Origin: Endomychus coccineus
Taxonomy: Eukaryota > Arthropoda > Insecta > Coleoptera > Endomychidae
Direction of reading: 5' to 3'
Assembly: GCA_958510875.1 (NCBI GenBank)
Contig: OY294068.1
Coordinates: 191,418,315-191,482,314 of the forward strand
Length of the DNA: 64,000 nucleotides
Part shown: positions 47,885 through 58,825 of the stretch, piece by piece
Position numbering within the stretch: position 1 is the stretch's first letter
How the letters are laid out: each line of letters begins with the position of its first letter
Notes under the pieces: generated by a model
Seen by the model: the letters and a program-made list of their open reading frames with translations, nothing else
What the model was told of the DNA's origin: nothing
Databases searched by the model: none
Program-made: the position numbers and the translations under genes

Positions 47885-48985
47885 TAATCCTCGTAGAACA
47901 ACATCGTGTGAGCCAACGGTGGTATGTTGAGAGTGGAGATAGGCATTGATGTTTTTCTTGAGAGTTTGGAGGTTATAGACATCAGGAAAGACCTCTCTAG
48001 GCAAAGAATAGCCGTTCGATAGTCTGATTTCGGCTCCAGCTTGACAATGAAGGGGTTACCAGCTTGTACTCATCTAGTCTAGTCTAGTCTAGGAATAACA
48101 GAAAAGATTTCTGATAAGCACCGACCATGGAAATATCTATAGAAAAGGGAGAGATCACCCACTTTCCTTCGACGTACTGGAGAGGACAATGAATTTGTAA
48201 CTGTGAGTGCTTTCGGTAGTGAAGTGCTAAGTACGGTTGTCATATTCTCCAGTGACTCGGTTTGTTACCAGCTTGACGGCTGAGATGTTATTACATATCT
48301 CGGCCAAAAGGTGGTGATATTCATTGGGCAATATACCGTACCTTTCTTCGGATGAAAAGTAAAACAGTAGGTCCCGTGTTTTGTAAGATATCAACGCACG
48401 TTAAGGATCCCTACTTGTACTTGATAATGATCAGGATTCGACAAAATCTTCCAGGTGAGCTTGCTTCCTGGAGTCGGTAAAAACCGACTTTATAAAAAAT
48501 TACTTAACGAAGACGGTCTTAACTTCTTTAGGGCTAGGTCGCTTGGGGGAGTATGGTAAACACTATCGAGAGGGGAACCGCCCTCTGCGGCTGAACAAAC
48601 ATGTGAAAAGTACACCAGGACAGGTCAAATCTGTGCTTTGTAATATTCATTTAGTGCATCGACCTGCCTCTGTCTTGCTACTCTGGCTTCACTCAACGAT
48701 ATAGATAAGAAAGCGTGGGTGGACTAGGTCACTTCCAACGTATCGTTGATGGAACAGAAACAAACTTGGTGCCAATACAGTCCCCTGTGGGACACCAGCG
48801 TTGATTGCCGTTTTATCGGAGGAGACCACCACATGCAGTGATCTACATGAGAGAAAACTTGATAGTAAACGACAGGGTTGGGGTTGCAAACCATATTTCG
48901 GAAATTTCTCAAGAAGACCTTATGTCGAAACTTTGGAGATATCTAATGCTTCAGCTAGAGATTCCGCATATTGTTCAAAATATGT
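47885..48985 (-). pseudogene. LINE reverse transcriptase fragment, inverted copy
   Basis: From 48985 down: IKAFFRNFRHMVC-type sequence, QPCRLLSSFLSCRSLHVVV, NAGVPQGTVLAPSLFLF (RT motif) at 48889-48689, degraded sequence to about 48240, then GDLSLFYRYFHGRC and PFIVKLEPKSDYR down to about 47940. It belongs to the same family as 25190-26600. It ends near the simple repeat (TAGTC)n at 48076-48095, which interrupts it. Confidence 0.8.
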
Positions 48986-48999
48986 CTGCCATACATATT

Positions 49000-50020
49000 A
49001 ACTAGGCAACCAGGTTTCCTGTTGATCTCCGCTGACTGAAGTAATATGGCCGATCGTTCAATGATTTTGGAGTTCTCTAGGTATTGGATGAAATCCCATG
49101 TTGATTTCGTTTTTGGTAGTTGGAGGTGACGAAATGAAACTAATCACCTAATTGTTTGAATTCACACCGAACCAAAATAGAACATTATTCTAACTGGTTC
49201 TGAATTGTGAGCATTATGTACATAATCTTTCATAGAACCAAAATCCGTACGAATGAAAAAATATGTATCGCATCAACATTATGAAGTCAAGTGATAAATC
49301 AATCACCAAGGTTATGGCAAAATCGTTAATAAATCAAAGATATATACGAGAAGGGCATAATTGAATTCAATTTCAGAGTATATTTCATCCTTTATTACGG
49401 ATTTCGAAAAAGTTCGAATCAGAAATCTGTGGACAGGTAATATGAGTTACGATCGAACAAGGACAAAGGTCTGCAAGCAGTGCTGCAGTTTGAAGCTGTT
49501 ATGTCTAAGAGAACTGCACGCAATAGTAATGGTAATGAAGGCAGATGTAAACAACGATTTTTAGCCGTTGGCGTCCAGCAAGCGCATAAAGTAATATCAG
49601 ACTATTATTTAGAGATCGTCTATAAATCTCTCTGTAGGCTCGCGGACTGCAAAAGGTACCGGCATCGTATAACTATCCGTTTCTGAACGTTGCGTGATTC
49701 CAGACAACTTTCCTACGTACATCTCTTACAACTGTAACGATAATAGCTATTTCTATAAGGCAAATTGTTGCGATAGAATAAAAGCCGATTGATTTTACAT
49801 TGCCTACATGCCTTCTCGACTGTTCTCCCTGTCACGGATCCAACTATTCACAGATAGGATAGATGTTATGATAGCGACTATATCGCGAAGCGGCAAAATT
49901 TAACAACTCAATACAAATCTAAATCTAAATGGCAGATTGTAGAAGCCGTTTCTTGGTATTTCCTTCTACATTCCATGATAGCTCACACGATTAGATCCTC
50001 CTCTCGTGTAATAAAAAGAT
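49000..50020. other. Intergenic, no gene seen
   Basis: No coding or repeat structure recognised. Confidence 0.35.
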
Positions 50021-50250
50021 AATAAACTATAAATGAATTAACACTGTGGATACACTATACTATAAATAAGAAATAATCACCCTTATCTACTAAAAATACA
50101 TGTTAAAATACTGATGACCTTTTGGCTACTACGTAGTCACAATCGGAGTGAACAGTTTACTCTGAAGATGGCTGGTAGCCGAAAAATCGTAAGGACTTCA
50201 ACAGTATTTTTAGGTGGATAAGGGTGATTATATCTTATTTATAATAGTAA
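50021..50250. repeat. Palindromic dispersed repeat with ribozyme-like centre
   Basis: Arms 50053-50135 and 50170-50247 are imperfect reverse complements (TAATCACCCTTATC and GATAAGGGTGATTA; CTAAAAATAC and GTATTTTTAG). The centre reads CTGAAGAT, GGCT-GG-TAGCC, GAAA at 50161-50184, the hammerhead core layout, but the sequence after GAAA does not form a proper stem III. Same family as 930-1015, 41725-41850 and 42060-42140. Confidence 0.6.
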
Positions 50251-50890
50251 ACAGATAATTCAATATACTACCATGAGTGAACCTGCAATGAGGAGTTAAA
50301 TATGGTTGAGTCAAAATGGATGTTGTAGAATCAGTGCGTCTACTCCATAGAGATCATATAGCATAGAGGAGTAAAGCGGGCCGTAATGCCACGCAGGGTT
50401 CCCACTCTTCTCCCACATGTTAATTGTGGATACCTTCCATAAGATGACTGGAACAATTTTATAGGTTGGTATAAATATAGTACACAGCGGTGTTATTTTT
50501 TTTTATATAAGAGCACGCCGTCATCAATGTAAGCGGTTGGAGGAGAGTGTGAGGGGAGGGTAAAAATACGAAGGAGTAGGTACCGCTAAGAAATTTGAAC
50601 ATGTCACGCACCGCTTTTATACCTTAAACACAGGCTTTACTTCTCTATGCTATATGATCTCTATGGTCTACTCTCGGTTCATATTGAACTCGTGTATTTC
50701 CCTACTAGTAGACTAGACTAGTAGTATTTTGGACATTTTTAGGGAAAGTTCGTCAAAAATAATTGCTATCTCCAGTTGTATTGGGAATTAAGAAAGCAAA
50801 CTGGAACCCTTTTATTGTCAATGTTAAAGGAACTCCCAGTTCAAATTTCAAGTTAATTCGACCTCCCCCTTCCTCGCAAGAGATGTATAT

Positions 50891-52506
50891 ATTATTATTA
50901 AAAAACTTATGAGTTTATTTTGCCCCACGTTGTGGTGACAATTATTACTAAAAAACTTCTTTTTTAGTTTCTTTTAATTTATTGATTATGAATTATTATT
51001 AATGCTTCCGGCTAGCTTTTTATTTTGTTTATTTTGAATAATAATGATCCTTTTCTTTTTATATTATTTTATGGAATTAAACACAATATTCTTTGAATGT
51101 TAAAAATTTCTATATTTAAATCTCTATGACTCTATTTATCTCGGGTTTCTAATTTACAATTTTATTTTATGTTCTAAGCATAGAACTAGCTTTAACCTCA
51201 AAACTATTCAATATTAATAGTTGTTTACAAAATTACAAACGACAATCTTTCTTTCAGATTTACAAATAACACTACAATGGAAATATAATAAACAAACTTA
51301 CTTTTAGTTTATATCCAAAAGTGTGTTTAACTATGTTGGCAATTTTCGATTTAATTCTTTTATAATTTCGTTGATGATTCACTTTTACACAATACTATGC
51401 TTTTCACAATAATCACAGGTAACTAATTTGGATTACTTCTTCTTGAGACTCAGGAACTGTTGATAATACTTTGTTTTATCCTTTTAGATAAAACATGAAA
51501 CTTTTCGATGATTTATTGAAATTATTGATAAATGGCAATCGTTGGAAATTTCTTCTTAATTGGAGGTTATTACAGCCTTTTTACTGGATTCAGATACTTG
51601 GATAATCGTTGACTTTATATAAAACTTATTAACTTTGGTTTCTTTGAACCTATCGAAGTTTGGAACACTTTCGTTCAATTGGTGGTTATTATAGGTTATA
51701 AAATTTTGGTGAGTTGCAGTAGTACTTTCAGTCTACAGATGTAATGGCAAACTGAACTTCTTTACTTTCAGATTCGTTTTTATAGGCCTCCAAAACCGAC
51801 GCAACTTGATGTCATAAACAACCTATGAGATGATTGCTTTTCAAATCAAGGATGCCAAGTTAATTGTTGTGAAACTGACACAAGTCTTCATTGTTACCAG
51901 ATTGACATTAGAAATTCCTATTGACCAATCAGAATTTAGTATTCTTTACTTTTTGAATTATTTTAGATTTTCAACTTATTTTAATTGTTAGTGATTCCTT
52001 CTTTTTAAATTAATATTGCCTACCTTTTTCCCCACACTTTGGTATAATATAACCTATGATTGGGTTATTATTAATATGATTATTCCCATATTTATGGTTT
52101 TCTTGACAGTTACTTATTCTTAAATCTAATACATATCATATTATATCAATAACATTCTTTTAACATTACATAACTCAAATTTACTAATCCTAACTTACAT
52201 CTATAACATTATTCAATGTTTTGTACTATCTCATGATAGTTTTGTAATCACTTTACTTATGATTTATGATTTCGTTACACTGAACGTTTCTTCACTTTCA
52301 CTGAAGTTCTTGTTTATCACATCTTATACTATTACATCGTTGTTTATTATGTTTTACATTGTTAATATTAATATCCTAACTATTATTTAGCTTTTATTAT
52401 TGTTTTTAATTCCATAAAATATTTTTTATTTGATCTTTTCTTATTTTCATAGTTCGGTAAGTTATTATTTTTAAATTTTTATTGTCTATGAAATGAAATC
52501 ATAACA
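50891..52506 (-). repeat. 3' LTR of the Gypsy element
   Basis: 1616 bp, identical in all blocks compared to 57209-58825 apart from one A in a homopolymer (6 versus 7 A). On the - strand it begins TGTTATGATTTC and ends AATAATAAT, without the usual terminal CA. Near its end is a motif resembling the primer-binding region (TGTCACCACAACGTGGGGC). Confidence 0.95.
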
Positions 52507-52594
52507 AATTCCCCTAAATCAATTTTAACATTTTAATCACATTAATATTTAAAATTTATTTATCTTTTGATTTTATTTTCATGAACTAAATTTA

Positions 52595-55588
52595 TTAATA
52601 ATTATACTTGTATATTTGATCAATATTAAATATTCCCCTTATCTTTCCGTTTTCAGGATTCATTAATTCATAACTATTTTCAGCATTTTCATTCATGACT
52701 ACATATGGACCTTCAAAAGCAAAACATAATTTTCCACATATATTCTTTTTATTATTAGTTACTCTCATTGCTCTCACTATTACTAATTCACCTATTTCAA
52801 ATTTAATTAACCTTCCTCTTTTTCTCATTTGCCTATTCATATATTTTCTTGCATTTCTTTCTAACCTATTACTGATATCTTTCAAAATTTCATTTCGCTC
52901 TACTGAATTTTCATCTAACCATTTTCTATCTGGTTCTTCGCCTTTCATTATTAATACAGGTGTTTTCTCTGTTGTAGTATTTGGACAATGATTTAAACAT
53001 TTTTCTACTCTGGATATTGATTCATCCCATTGACGATGTTTATCCTCACAAGATATTCTCAGATATTTTATTACTTCCTGTATATAACGTTCTGATGGAT
53101 TGGATTGAGGATGTCTGATGCTTGTTAATTGATGAAAAATTAAATTCCTTTTGCAAAAATACTTGAAACGTATGTTTTTGAAATATGTTGCGTTATCTGT
53201 AATTAACTTTCTTGGCCTACCAATTTCTTCAAAATAGTTTTCTAACTTATGCATTACTTCTCTACTTTTTGTCGTTTTGCAAGCATATAATTTTATATAT
53301 TTAGAAAATAAATCTACTACAACCAAAATATGTCTATTTCCTTTTTCTGTTACTATTAACTCACTTAAAAAATCTATTGCTACTATTTCTAAACATTCCT
53401 TTACTATAATACTCTTTGCTAAATTGTGATTAATTATATTTTTAGGCTTTGCTCTTTGACATATGTCACATTTCTTTGTGATTTCTTTTGCAATTTGGTA
53501 ATCTCCTTTACCTATATAATTTTCTCTGAATATGAGCCACATTTTCCTTGCTCCTATGTGATTGAATTCACTATGTAAATGATTTAAAATTTTTAAAGTT
53601 AGGTCTTGATTTATTCTGTATAATTCTTTCCTACCTATATCTTGTAAATAAACTCCCTCTTTGATTTTACATTTCTTTTTATCCTTCTCTGATAAAGTAC
53701 TTTGATTGTTTTTAATGCTCTCTAATGAAAATAAACCCCTTACTTCTAATAAAATATTTGCTCCTACTTTGTATTTCCTTTTATCAATTTTTAAATTCCC
53801 CTCTTCTCTTGTTAAAGTATCAGCTATTATATTTAATTTTCCTGGAATATGTTTTATTTCAAAATCATATTCCTGCAATAACAAAATCCATCTTTGAATC
53901 CTACTGTTTACAAACTTGTTTTTAAATATACTTGTTAATGCACTATGATCAGTTTCTACCCTTACTTTATTCCCTAACAAATAAAATCTTAATTTCTTTA
54001 CACAAAAAACTATACTTGCTAATTCTAATTCAGTAACGCTGTAATTTTTTTCATGAACTTTTGTCATTCTTGACACAAAACTTATAGGCACTTCTTCATT
54101 ATTTTGTTTTTGTAATAAAACACCACTGAATCTTTGTTTAGAAGCATCTGTTCTTAATATGAAAGGTTTATCATATTGTGCATGATAGACTTTTAATTTT
54201 TTAATGAAAATATCTTTTAAATTTTGGAAAGCTTCGTGTCTTTCATTATCCCATTTCCATTTTACCCCTTTCTTAAGTAATTCTACTAATGGAATCTCCT
54301 TCTGACTTAAATCAGGAATGAGCCTTTTGAAATAATTTATTAGACCTAAGAATCCCCTCAAAGTTTTAAGATTGGTGGGTCTTTTGAAATTTTTAATTAC
54401 ATCTAATCTATCTTCATCCATTTCTAAACCTTCCCTCGTTAATTTATAACCCAAAAATTTAATTTCTGTTTTATAGAATTCACATTTCTCAATATTTATT
54501 TTTAAACCTGCTATATCTAATTCGTTCAAAACTAATTTTATGTGATCTTTATGTTCTTCTACTGTTCTAGAAAATATTAATATGTCATCGATATAATGAA
54601 CTACAAAAATTTCAAATTTATTTAATATTTGATTCATACTTCTAACTAACGCACTGCATGCACTTTGAATACCAAAAGGCGTAACTTTAAAACGATACAC
54701 TTCTCCATCTATCATAAAACCAGTGTAATCTCTACAACTTTCATGTAAAGGAATCAACCAGAAACTATGTCTTAAATCAACTTTACTAAAAATTTGTGCC
54801 TTTATTATTCTACCAAAAATTGACTCTATATTTTTAGGAGCTTCATATTGTGGTACTGACAATCTATTCAATGTTCGAGCATCTAAACATAACCTAATAT
54901 CACCATTTGACTTTTTTGCTATAACAATAGGGTTTATATATTTTGTTTTACTTCTTTCTATTATGTCTTGTTCTAGCATTTCACCGATTTTTTTCCTAAC
55001 ATCTTCTATGTACTTGTATGGGATTGGATAGTTCTTGGATTTAAAATTTTCAATTTCTTTGACTTGGAATTTATGAATATAATTACTAGCTATACGAGTT
55101 TCATCAATTATTAAACCTTTATGTTGTGAAATTATTTCTGATATTATTCCCCTATACTTCTCGGATATTTTCATCTGCGAGATTATTTCATTTAAATTTC
55201 TGCTTGAGTCTTTTCTTTCGACCGCATTTATTATATTGCAACCTTCATTTGGTCTGTCAATATTTTCATTTTCCCCTTTCCCTATCTTTATAATTTCATC
55301 TAACAACTTTATTTCCTTTTCCTCGTAATCTATAATAATTCCATGCTTTTCTAATTCATCAGTTCCCATAACAATATCCAATTTCATATTCGGCACTACA
55401 AATAATTGCATCTCTAGACTTGACTTCCCTATTATAATATGCTCAGTAATCATTTTTGATACTTCAGTAATTTTCTTTCCACTAATATTTACTAATTCTA
55501 CTTTTGGTATTTTCAATTGATTTGTTAATTTTATTTCAGACAATAGTTCTTCCCTTATTAAAGATAGTTCTGATCCTGTATCACACAT
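52595..55588 (-). CDS. pol: Gypsy pol polyprotein (protease, RT, RNase H, integrase)
   Basis: An uninterrupted frame of 997 codons from its first Met. The frame is open further upstream past the gag stop, so translation probably enters by -1 frameshift near 55726-55732. Aspartic protease active site C-D-T-G at residues 2-5. RT: D271 in VDLRHSFW, and YIDDILIFS with catalytic D334-D335. RNase H: D481, E522, D547, D590. Integrase: zinc-binding H672, H677, C707, C710; catalytic D739, D798, E833; a GPYVV segment near the C-terminus fits the GPY/F module. All catalytic residues are present, so the copy may be functional. The end IYKYNY is 88 bp before the LTR. Which Gypsy clade it belongs to would need a tree. 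Confidence 0.95.
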   Translation of the reverse strand: MCDTGSELSLIREELLSEIKLTNQLKIPKVELVNISGKKITEVSKMITEHIIIGKSSLEMQLFVVPNMKLDIVMGTDELEKHGIIIDYEEKEIKLLDEIIKIGKGENENIDRPNEGCNIINAVERKDSSRNLNEIISQMKISEKYRGIISEIISQHKGLIIDETRIASNYIHKFQVKEIENFKSKNYPIPYKYIEDVRKKIGEMLEQDIIERSKTKYINPIVIAKKSNGDIRLCLDARTLNRLSVPQYEAPKNIESIFGRIIKAQIFSKVDLRHSFWLIPLHESCRDYTGFMIDGEVYRFKVTPFGIQSACSALVRSMNQILNKFEIFVVHYIDDILIFSRTVEEHKDHIKLVLNELDIAGLKINIEKCEFYKTEIKFLGYKLTREGLEMDEDRLDVIKNFKRPTNLKTLRGFLGLINYFKRLIPDLSQKEIPLVELLKKGVKWKWDNERHEAFQNLKDIFIKKLKVYHAQYDKPFILRTDASKQRFSGVLLQKQNNEEVPISFVSRMTKVHEKNYSVTELELASIVFCVKKLRFYLLGNKVRVETDHSALTSIFKNKFVNSRIQRWILLLQEYDFEIKHIPGKLNIIADTLTREEGNLKIDKRKYKVGANILLEVRGLFSLESIKNNQSTLSEKDKKKCKIKEGVYLQDIGRKELYRINQDLTLKILNHLHSEFNHIGARKMWLIFRENYIGKGDYQIAKEITKKCDICQRAKPKNIINHNLAKSIIVKECLEIVAIDFLSELIVTEKGNRHILVVVDLFSKYIKLYACKTTKSREVMHKLENYFEEIGRPRKLITDNATYFKNIRFKYFCKRNLIFHQLTSIRHPQSNPSERYIQEVIKYLRISCEDKHRQWDESISRVEKCLNHCPNTTTEKTPVLIMKGEEPDRKWLDENSVERNEILKDISNRLERNARKYMNRQMRKRGRLIKFEIGELVIVRAMRVTNNKKNICGKLCFAFEGPYVVMNENAENSYELMNPENGKIRGIFNIDQIYKYNY

Positions 55589-55725
55589 AATTTCTACTTC
55601 TTTCCCTTTTAAAAAACCTTTTAATTTAATTAAACCTATACTTTCATTTTCTTCCCTTTGCTGTTCGTAGTCAATGTATTCCCTCTGATGTTCATATAAT
55701 ACATTAACATGGTATTCGTGCTTTC

Positions 55726-55732
55726 TTAAAAA
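55726..55732 (-). promoter_or_regulatory. Probable -1 frameshift site at the gag stop
   Basis: On the - strand gag ends GAT-TTT-TAA, that is TTTTTAA. Slipping back one base on the Phe codon still reads TTT and enters the pol frame, which is open from here to the pol Met at 55588 (46 codons, none a stop). This is not the classical X-XXY-YYZ heptamer, but it is a shifty-stop arrangement. Confidence 0.6.
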
Positions 55733-57117
55733 TCCTGATTTTGTTGATTATTTTGACTTGAAGAGTCTTCCCTTTCCATATTACTTTCTATCCTACTACA
55801 GTTTACTTCCCTTTGATTGTTTTCATTTCTACTATTATTTCTATTATTATTATTATTTTGACTTCTATTATCCCTATATCTATTTCTATTTTTATTAGCA
55901 TTATTTCCATTATATCTATTTTCCCTATTATAATAATTTTGGTTTCTATTATCTCTATTTCTAAAATTGTTTTGATAATTATTATTTTGGAATCTATTAT
56001 TATAATTTTGATTTCCCCTGTAATTGTTCCTGTTATCATTATGTCCATTTTGTTGCCTAGTTCCTATGTTATTCTTATTATCAATTCTATTTAAGTATGA
56101 TAGTAGTTGATTCATGTTTTTAATATTTGCAATGGCTATTGCCTCAGATATTTGACTTTGATACTGTCTTGAAATGTATAAAACTATCTCTTCCTCTCTC
56201 ATCTTAGGTTCTAAATATTGCGCTTCATTATATAGGCTAAGTGCATAAGCATTCATGCTTTTTCTAGTCCCTTCTATATACTTCCTAAAATATAATCTTT
56301 CTCGACATTTCGATTGTTCATTTTCACCCCAAAAATTATTTAAAAACTCATCTATAAACTCATCTAAACTATTTAATTCCCTTTCTTTGCAATTGAACCA
56401 CAACAAAGGTTCATCAACCAATCGTTCTCTTATTAATTTTTCCATTCTCTCTATATTCCTTTCATACTGTATTTCATTTTTCAAATCTTTAACAAAAATG
56501 CATGGATGTAATAATTTTATGTTTCCATTAAATTTTATTGTATTCTCATGACCTACATTTCTGTATTCTATATTCATTCTCTCTTCGGATCTATTCTCAA
56601 TTCTTTTTATTCTTTCATCTTGTTCATTTATCATTTTTTCCTGATTTTCTTTCATACTTTGTACATTCACATTTACATTCTCTTCAATATTCTTCCCCAT
56701 ATCATTCATTCTATTTTCCATAATATCTATTTCTTTCTCTACATTATTAAACTTTCTATTTACAAAGCTATTATATTCTTCTAATTTATTATCTATGCTT
56801 TCTTCAACATGTTGTCTTATTTCCTTTTTTTCAGTTTCAACTATTCTCATAATTTCCTCAGTTCTTTTATCAAATTTATCATTCACTCTCTTAATTTCAT
56901 CTCTTATATCACTCATACCTTGTTCAATTCTAGCATTAGTTTCATTCTTACATTGTTCAATTTTTTTATTTGTTTCATTAGCTTTTAAATTTAAACTTTC
57001 AAGCAATATCATTATTTGTGATTGACTATCTATTATTGGTGGTCTTTCTGCACTAATCATTTCACCCTCTTGATCAAATCCTATTAATTCTGGAGTCCTC
57101 TGTCTATCTCCTTCCAT
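55726..57117 (-). CDS. gag: Gypsy gag protein
   Basis: 463 codons, starting at an ATG about 90 bp inside the 5' LTR. Residues about 30-200 are Lys/Glu-rich heptad-like sequence, a probable coiled coil. Residues about 215-360 contain a capsid-like region (PLLWFNCKERELNSLDEFIDEF, FRKYIEGTRKSMNAYAL) resembling the Retrotrans_gag domain. Residues about 375-450 are extremely Asn/Arg-rich (NYRGNQNYNNRF, NNNNNRNNS), a likely RNA-binding tail. No CCHC zinc knuckle is present, unlike many Gypsy gags. The stop overlaps the probable frameshift site into pol. Confidence 0.9.
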   Translation of the reverse strand: MEGDRQRTPELIGFDQEGEMISAERPPIIDSQSQIMILLESLNLKANETNKKIEQCKNETNARIEQGMSDIRDEIKRVNDKFDKRTEEIMRIVETEKKEIRQHVEESIDNKLEEYNSFVNRKFNNVEKEIDIMENRMNDMGKNIEENVNVNVQSMKENQEKMINEQDERIKRIENRSEERMNIEYRNVGHENTIKFNGNIKLLHPCIFVKDLKNEIQYERNIERMEKLIRERLVDEPLLWFNCKERELNSLDEFIDEFLNNFWGENEQSKCRERLYFRKYIEGTRKSMNAYALSLYNEAQYLEPKMREEEIVLYISRQYQSQISEAIAIANIKNMNQLLSYLNRIDNKNNIGTRQQNGHNDNRNNYRGNQNYNNRFQNNNYQNNFRNRDNRNQNYYNRENRYNGNNANKNRNRYRDNRSQNNNNNRNNSRNENNQREVNCSRIESNMEREDSSSQNNQQNQDF

Positions 57118-57159
57118 TTTTACTTTCTTATTAATTAATCTAGTTCTTTAAATTATTTT

Positions 57160-57208
57160 GATACGCGGTTCTATTCCTTTTTTCAAATGGCCCCACGTTT
57201 GAGCGACA
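57160..57208 (-). promoter_or_regulatory. Primer-binding-site region
   Basis: Directly after the 5' LTR on the - strand is TGTCGCTCAAACGTGGGGCC, where reverse-transcription priming is expected. It has a TG start but not the TGG expected from a tRNA CCA end. A near copy (TGTCACCACAACGTGGGGC) lies about 50 bp upstream inside the LTR. Confidence 0.5.
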
Positions 57209-58825
57209 ATTATTATTAAAAAACTTATGAGTTTATTTTGCCCCACGTTGTGGTGACAATTATTACTAAAAAAACTTCTTTTTTAGTTTCTTTTAATTTA
57301 TTGATTATGAATTATTATTAATGCTTCCGGCTAGCTTTTTATTTTGTTTATTTTGAATAATAATGATCCTTTTCTTTTTATATTATTTTATGGAATTAAA
57401 CACAATATTCTTTGAATGTTAAAAATTTCTATATTTAAATCTCTATGACTCTATTTATCTCGGGTTTCTAATTTACAATTTTATTTTATGTTCTAAGCAT
57501 AGAACTAGCTTTAACCTCAAAACTATTCAATATTAATAGTTGTTTACAAAATTACAAACGACAATCTTTCTTTCAGATTTACAAATAACACTACAATGGA
57601 AATATAATAAACAAACTTACTTTTAGTTTATATCCAAAAGTGTGTTTAACTATGTTGGCAATTTTCGATTTAATTCTTTTATAATTTCGTTGATGATTCA
57701 CTTTTACACAATACTATGCTTTTCACAATAATCACAGGTAACTAATTTGGATTACTTCTTCTTGAGACTCAGGAACTGTTGATAATACTTTGTTTTATCC
57801 TTTTAGATAAAACATGAAACTTTTCGATGATTTATTGAAATTATTGATAAATGGCAATCGTTGGAAATTTCTTCTTAATTGGAGGTTATTACAGCCTTTT
57901 TACTGGATTCAGATACTTGGATAATCGTTGACTTTATATAAAACTTATTAACTTTGGTTTCTTTGAACCTATCGAAGTTTGGAACACTTTCGTTCAATTG
58001 GTGGTTATTATAGGTTATAAAATTTTGGTGAGTTGCAGTAGTACTTTCAGTCTACAGATGTAATGGCAAACTGAACTTCTTTACTTTCAGATTCGTTTTT
58101 ATAGGCCTCCAAAACCGACGCAACTTGATGTCATAAACAACCTATGAGATGATTGCTTTTCAAATCAAGGATGCCAAGTTAATTGTTGTGAAACTGACAC
58201 AAGTCTTCATTGTTACCAGATTGACATTAGAAATTCCTATTGACCAATCAGAATTTAGTATTCTTTACTTTTTGAATTATTTTAGATTTTCAACTTATTT
58301 TAATTGTTAGTGATTCCTTCTTTTTAAATTAATATTGCCTACCTTTTTCCCCACACTTTGGTATAATATAACCTATGATTGGGTTATTATTAATATGATT
58401 ATTCCCATATTTATGGTTTTCTTGACAGTTACTTATTCTTAAATCTAATACATATCATATTATATCAATAACATTCTTTTAACATTACATAACTCAAATT
58501 TACTAATCCTAACTTACATCTATAACATTATTCAATGTTTTGTACTATCTCATGATAGTTTTGTAATCACTTTACTTATGATTTATGATTTCGTTACACT
58601 GAACGTTTCTTCACTTTCACTGAAGTTCTTGTTTATCACATCTTATACTATTACATCGTTGTTTATTATGTTTTACATTGTTAATATTAATATCCTAACT
58701 ATTATTTAGCTTTTATTATTGTTTTTAATTCCATAAAATATTTTTTATTTGATCTTTTCTTATTTTCATAGTTCGGTAAGTTATTATTTTTAAATTTTTA
58801 TTGTCTATGAAATGAAATCATAACA
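57209..58825 (-). repeat. 5' LTR of the Gypsy element
   Basis: 1617 bp; see the 3' LTR at 50891-52506. This copy carries the promoter for the element's transcript on the - strand. Exact TATA and start positions are not evident. Confidence 0.95.

Larger units (their letters stand above)
50891..58825 (-). mobile_element. Ty3/Gypsy LTR retrotransposon, full length
   Basis: About 7.9 kb, transcribed from the - strand: 5' LTR 57209-58825, gag, pol, 3' LTR 50891-52506. The LTRs are nearly identical (one A-run length difference seen in 1.6 kb), gag and pol are uninterrupted, and the flanks read ATAT on both sides, a 4-bp target duplication. It is therefore young and possibly active. Domain order protease, RT, RNase H, integrase is that of Ty3/Gypsy (Metaviridae). 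Only 88 bp separate the pol stop from the 3' LTR, so there is no env. A G-rich tract before the 3' LTR (TTTAGGGGAATT on the - strand, about 52505-52516) is the likely polypurine tract. Confidence 0.95.

Noticed and set aside
55813..56784. Ile/Ser-rich open frames on the + strand opposite gag
   Set aside because: They are antisense shadows of the Asn- and Lys-rich gag codons.
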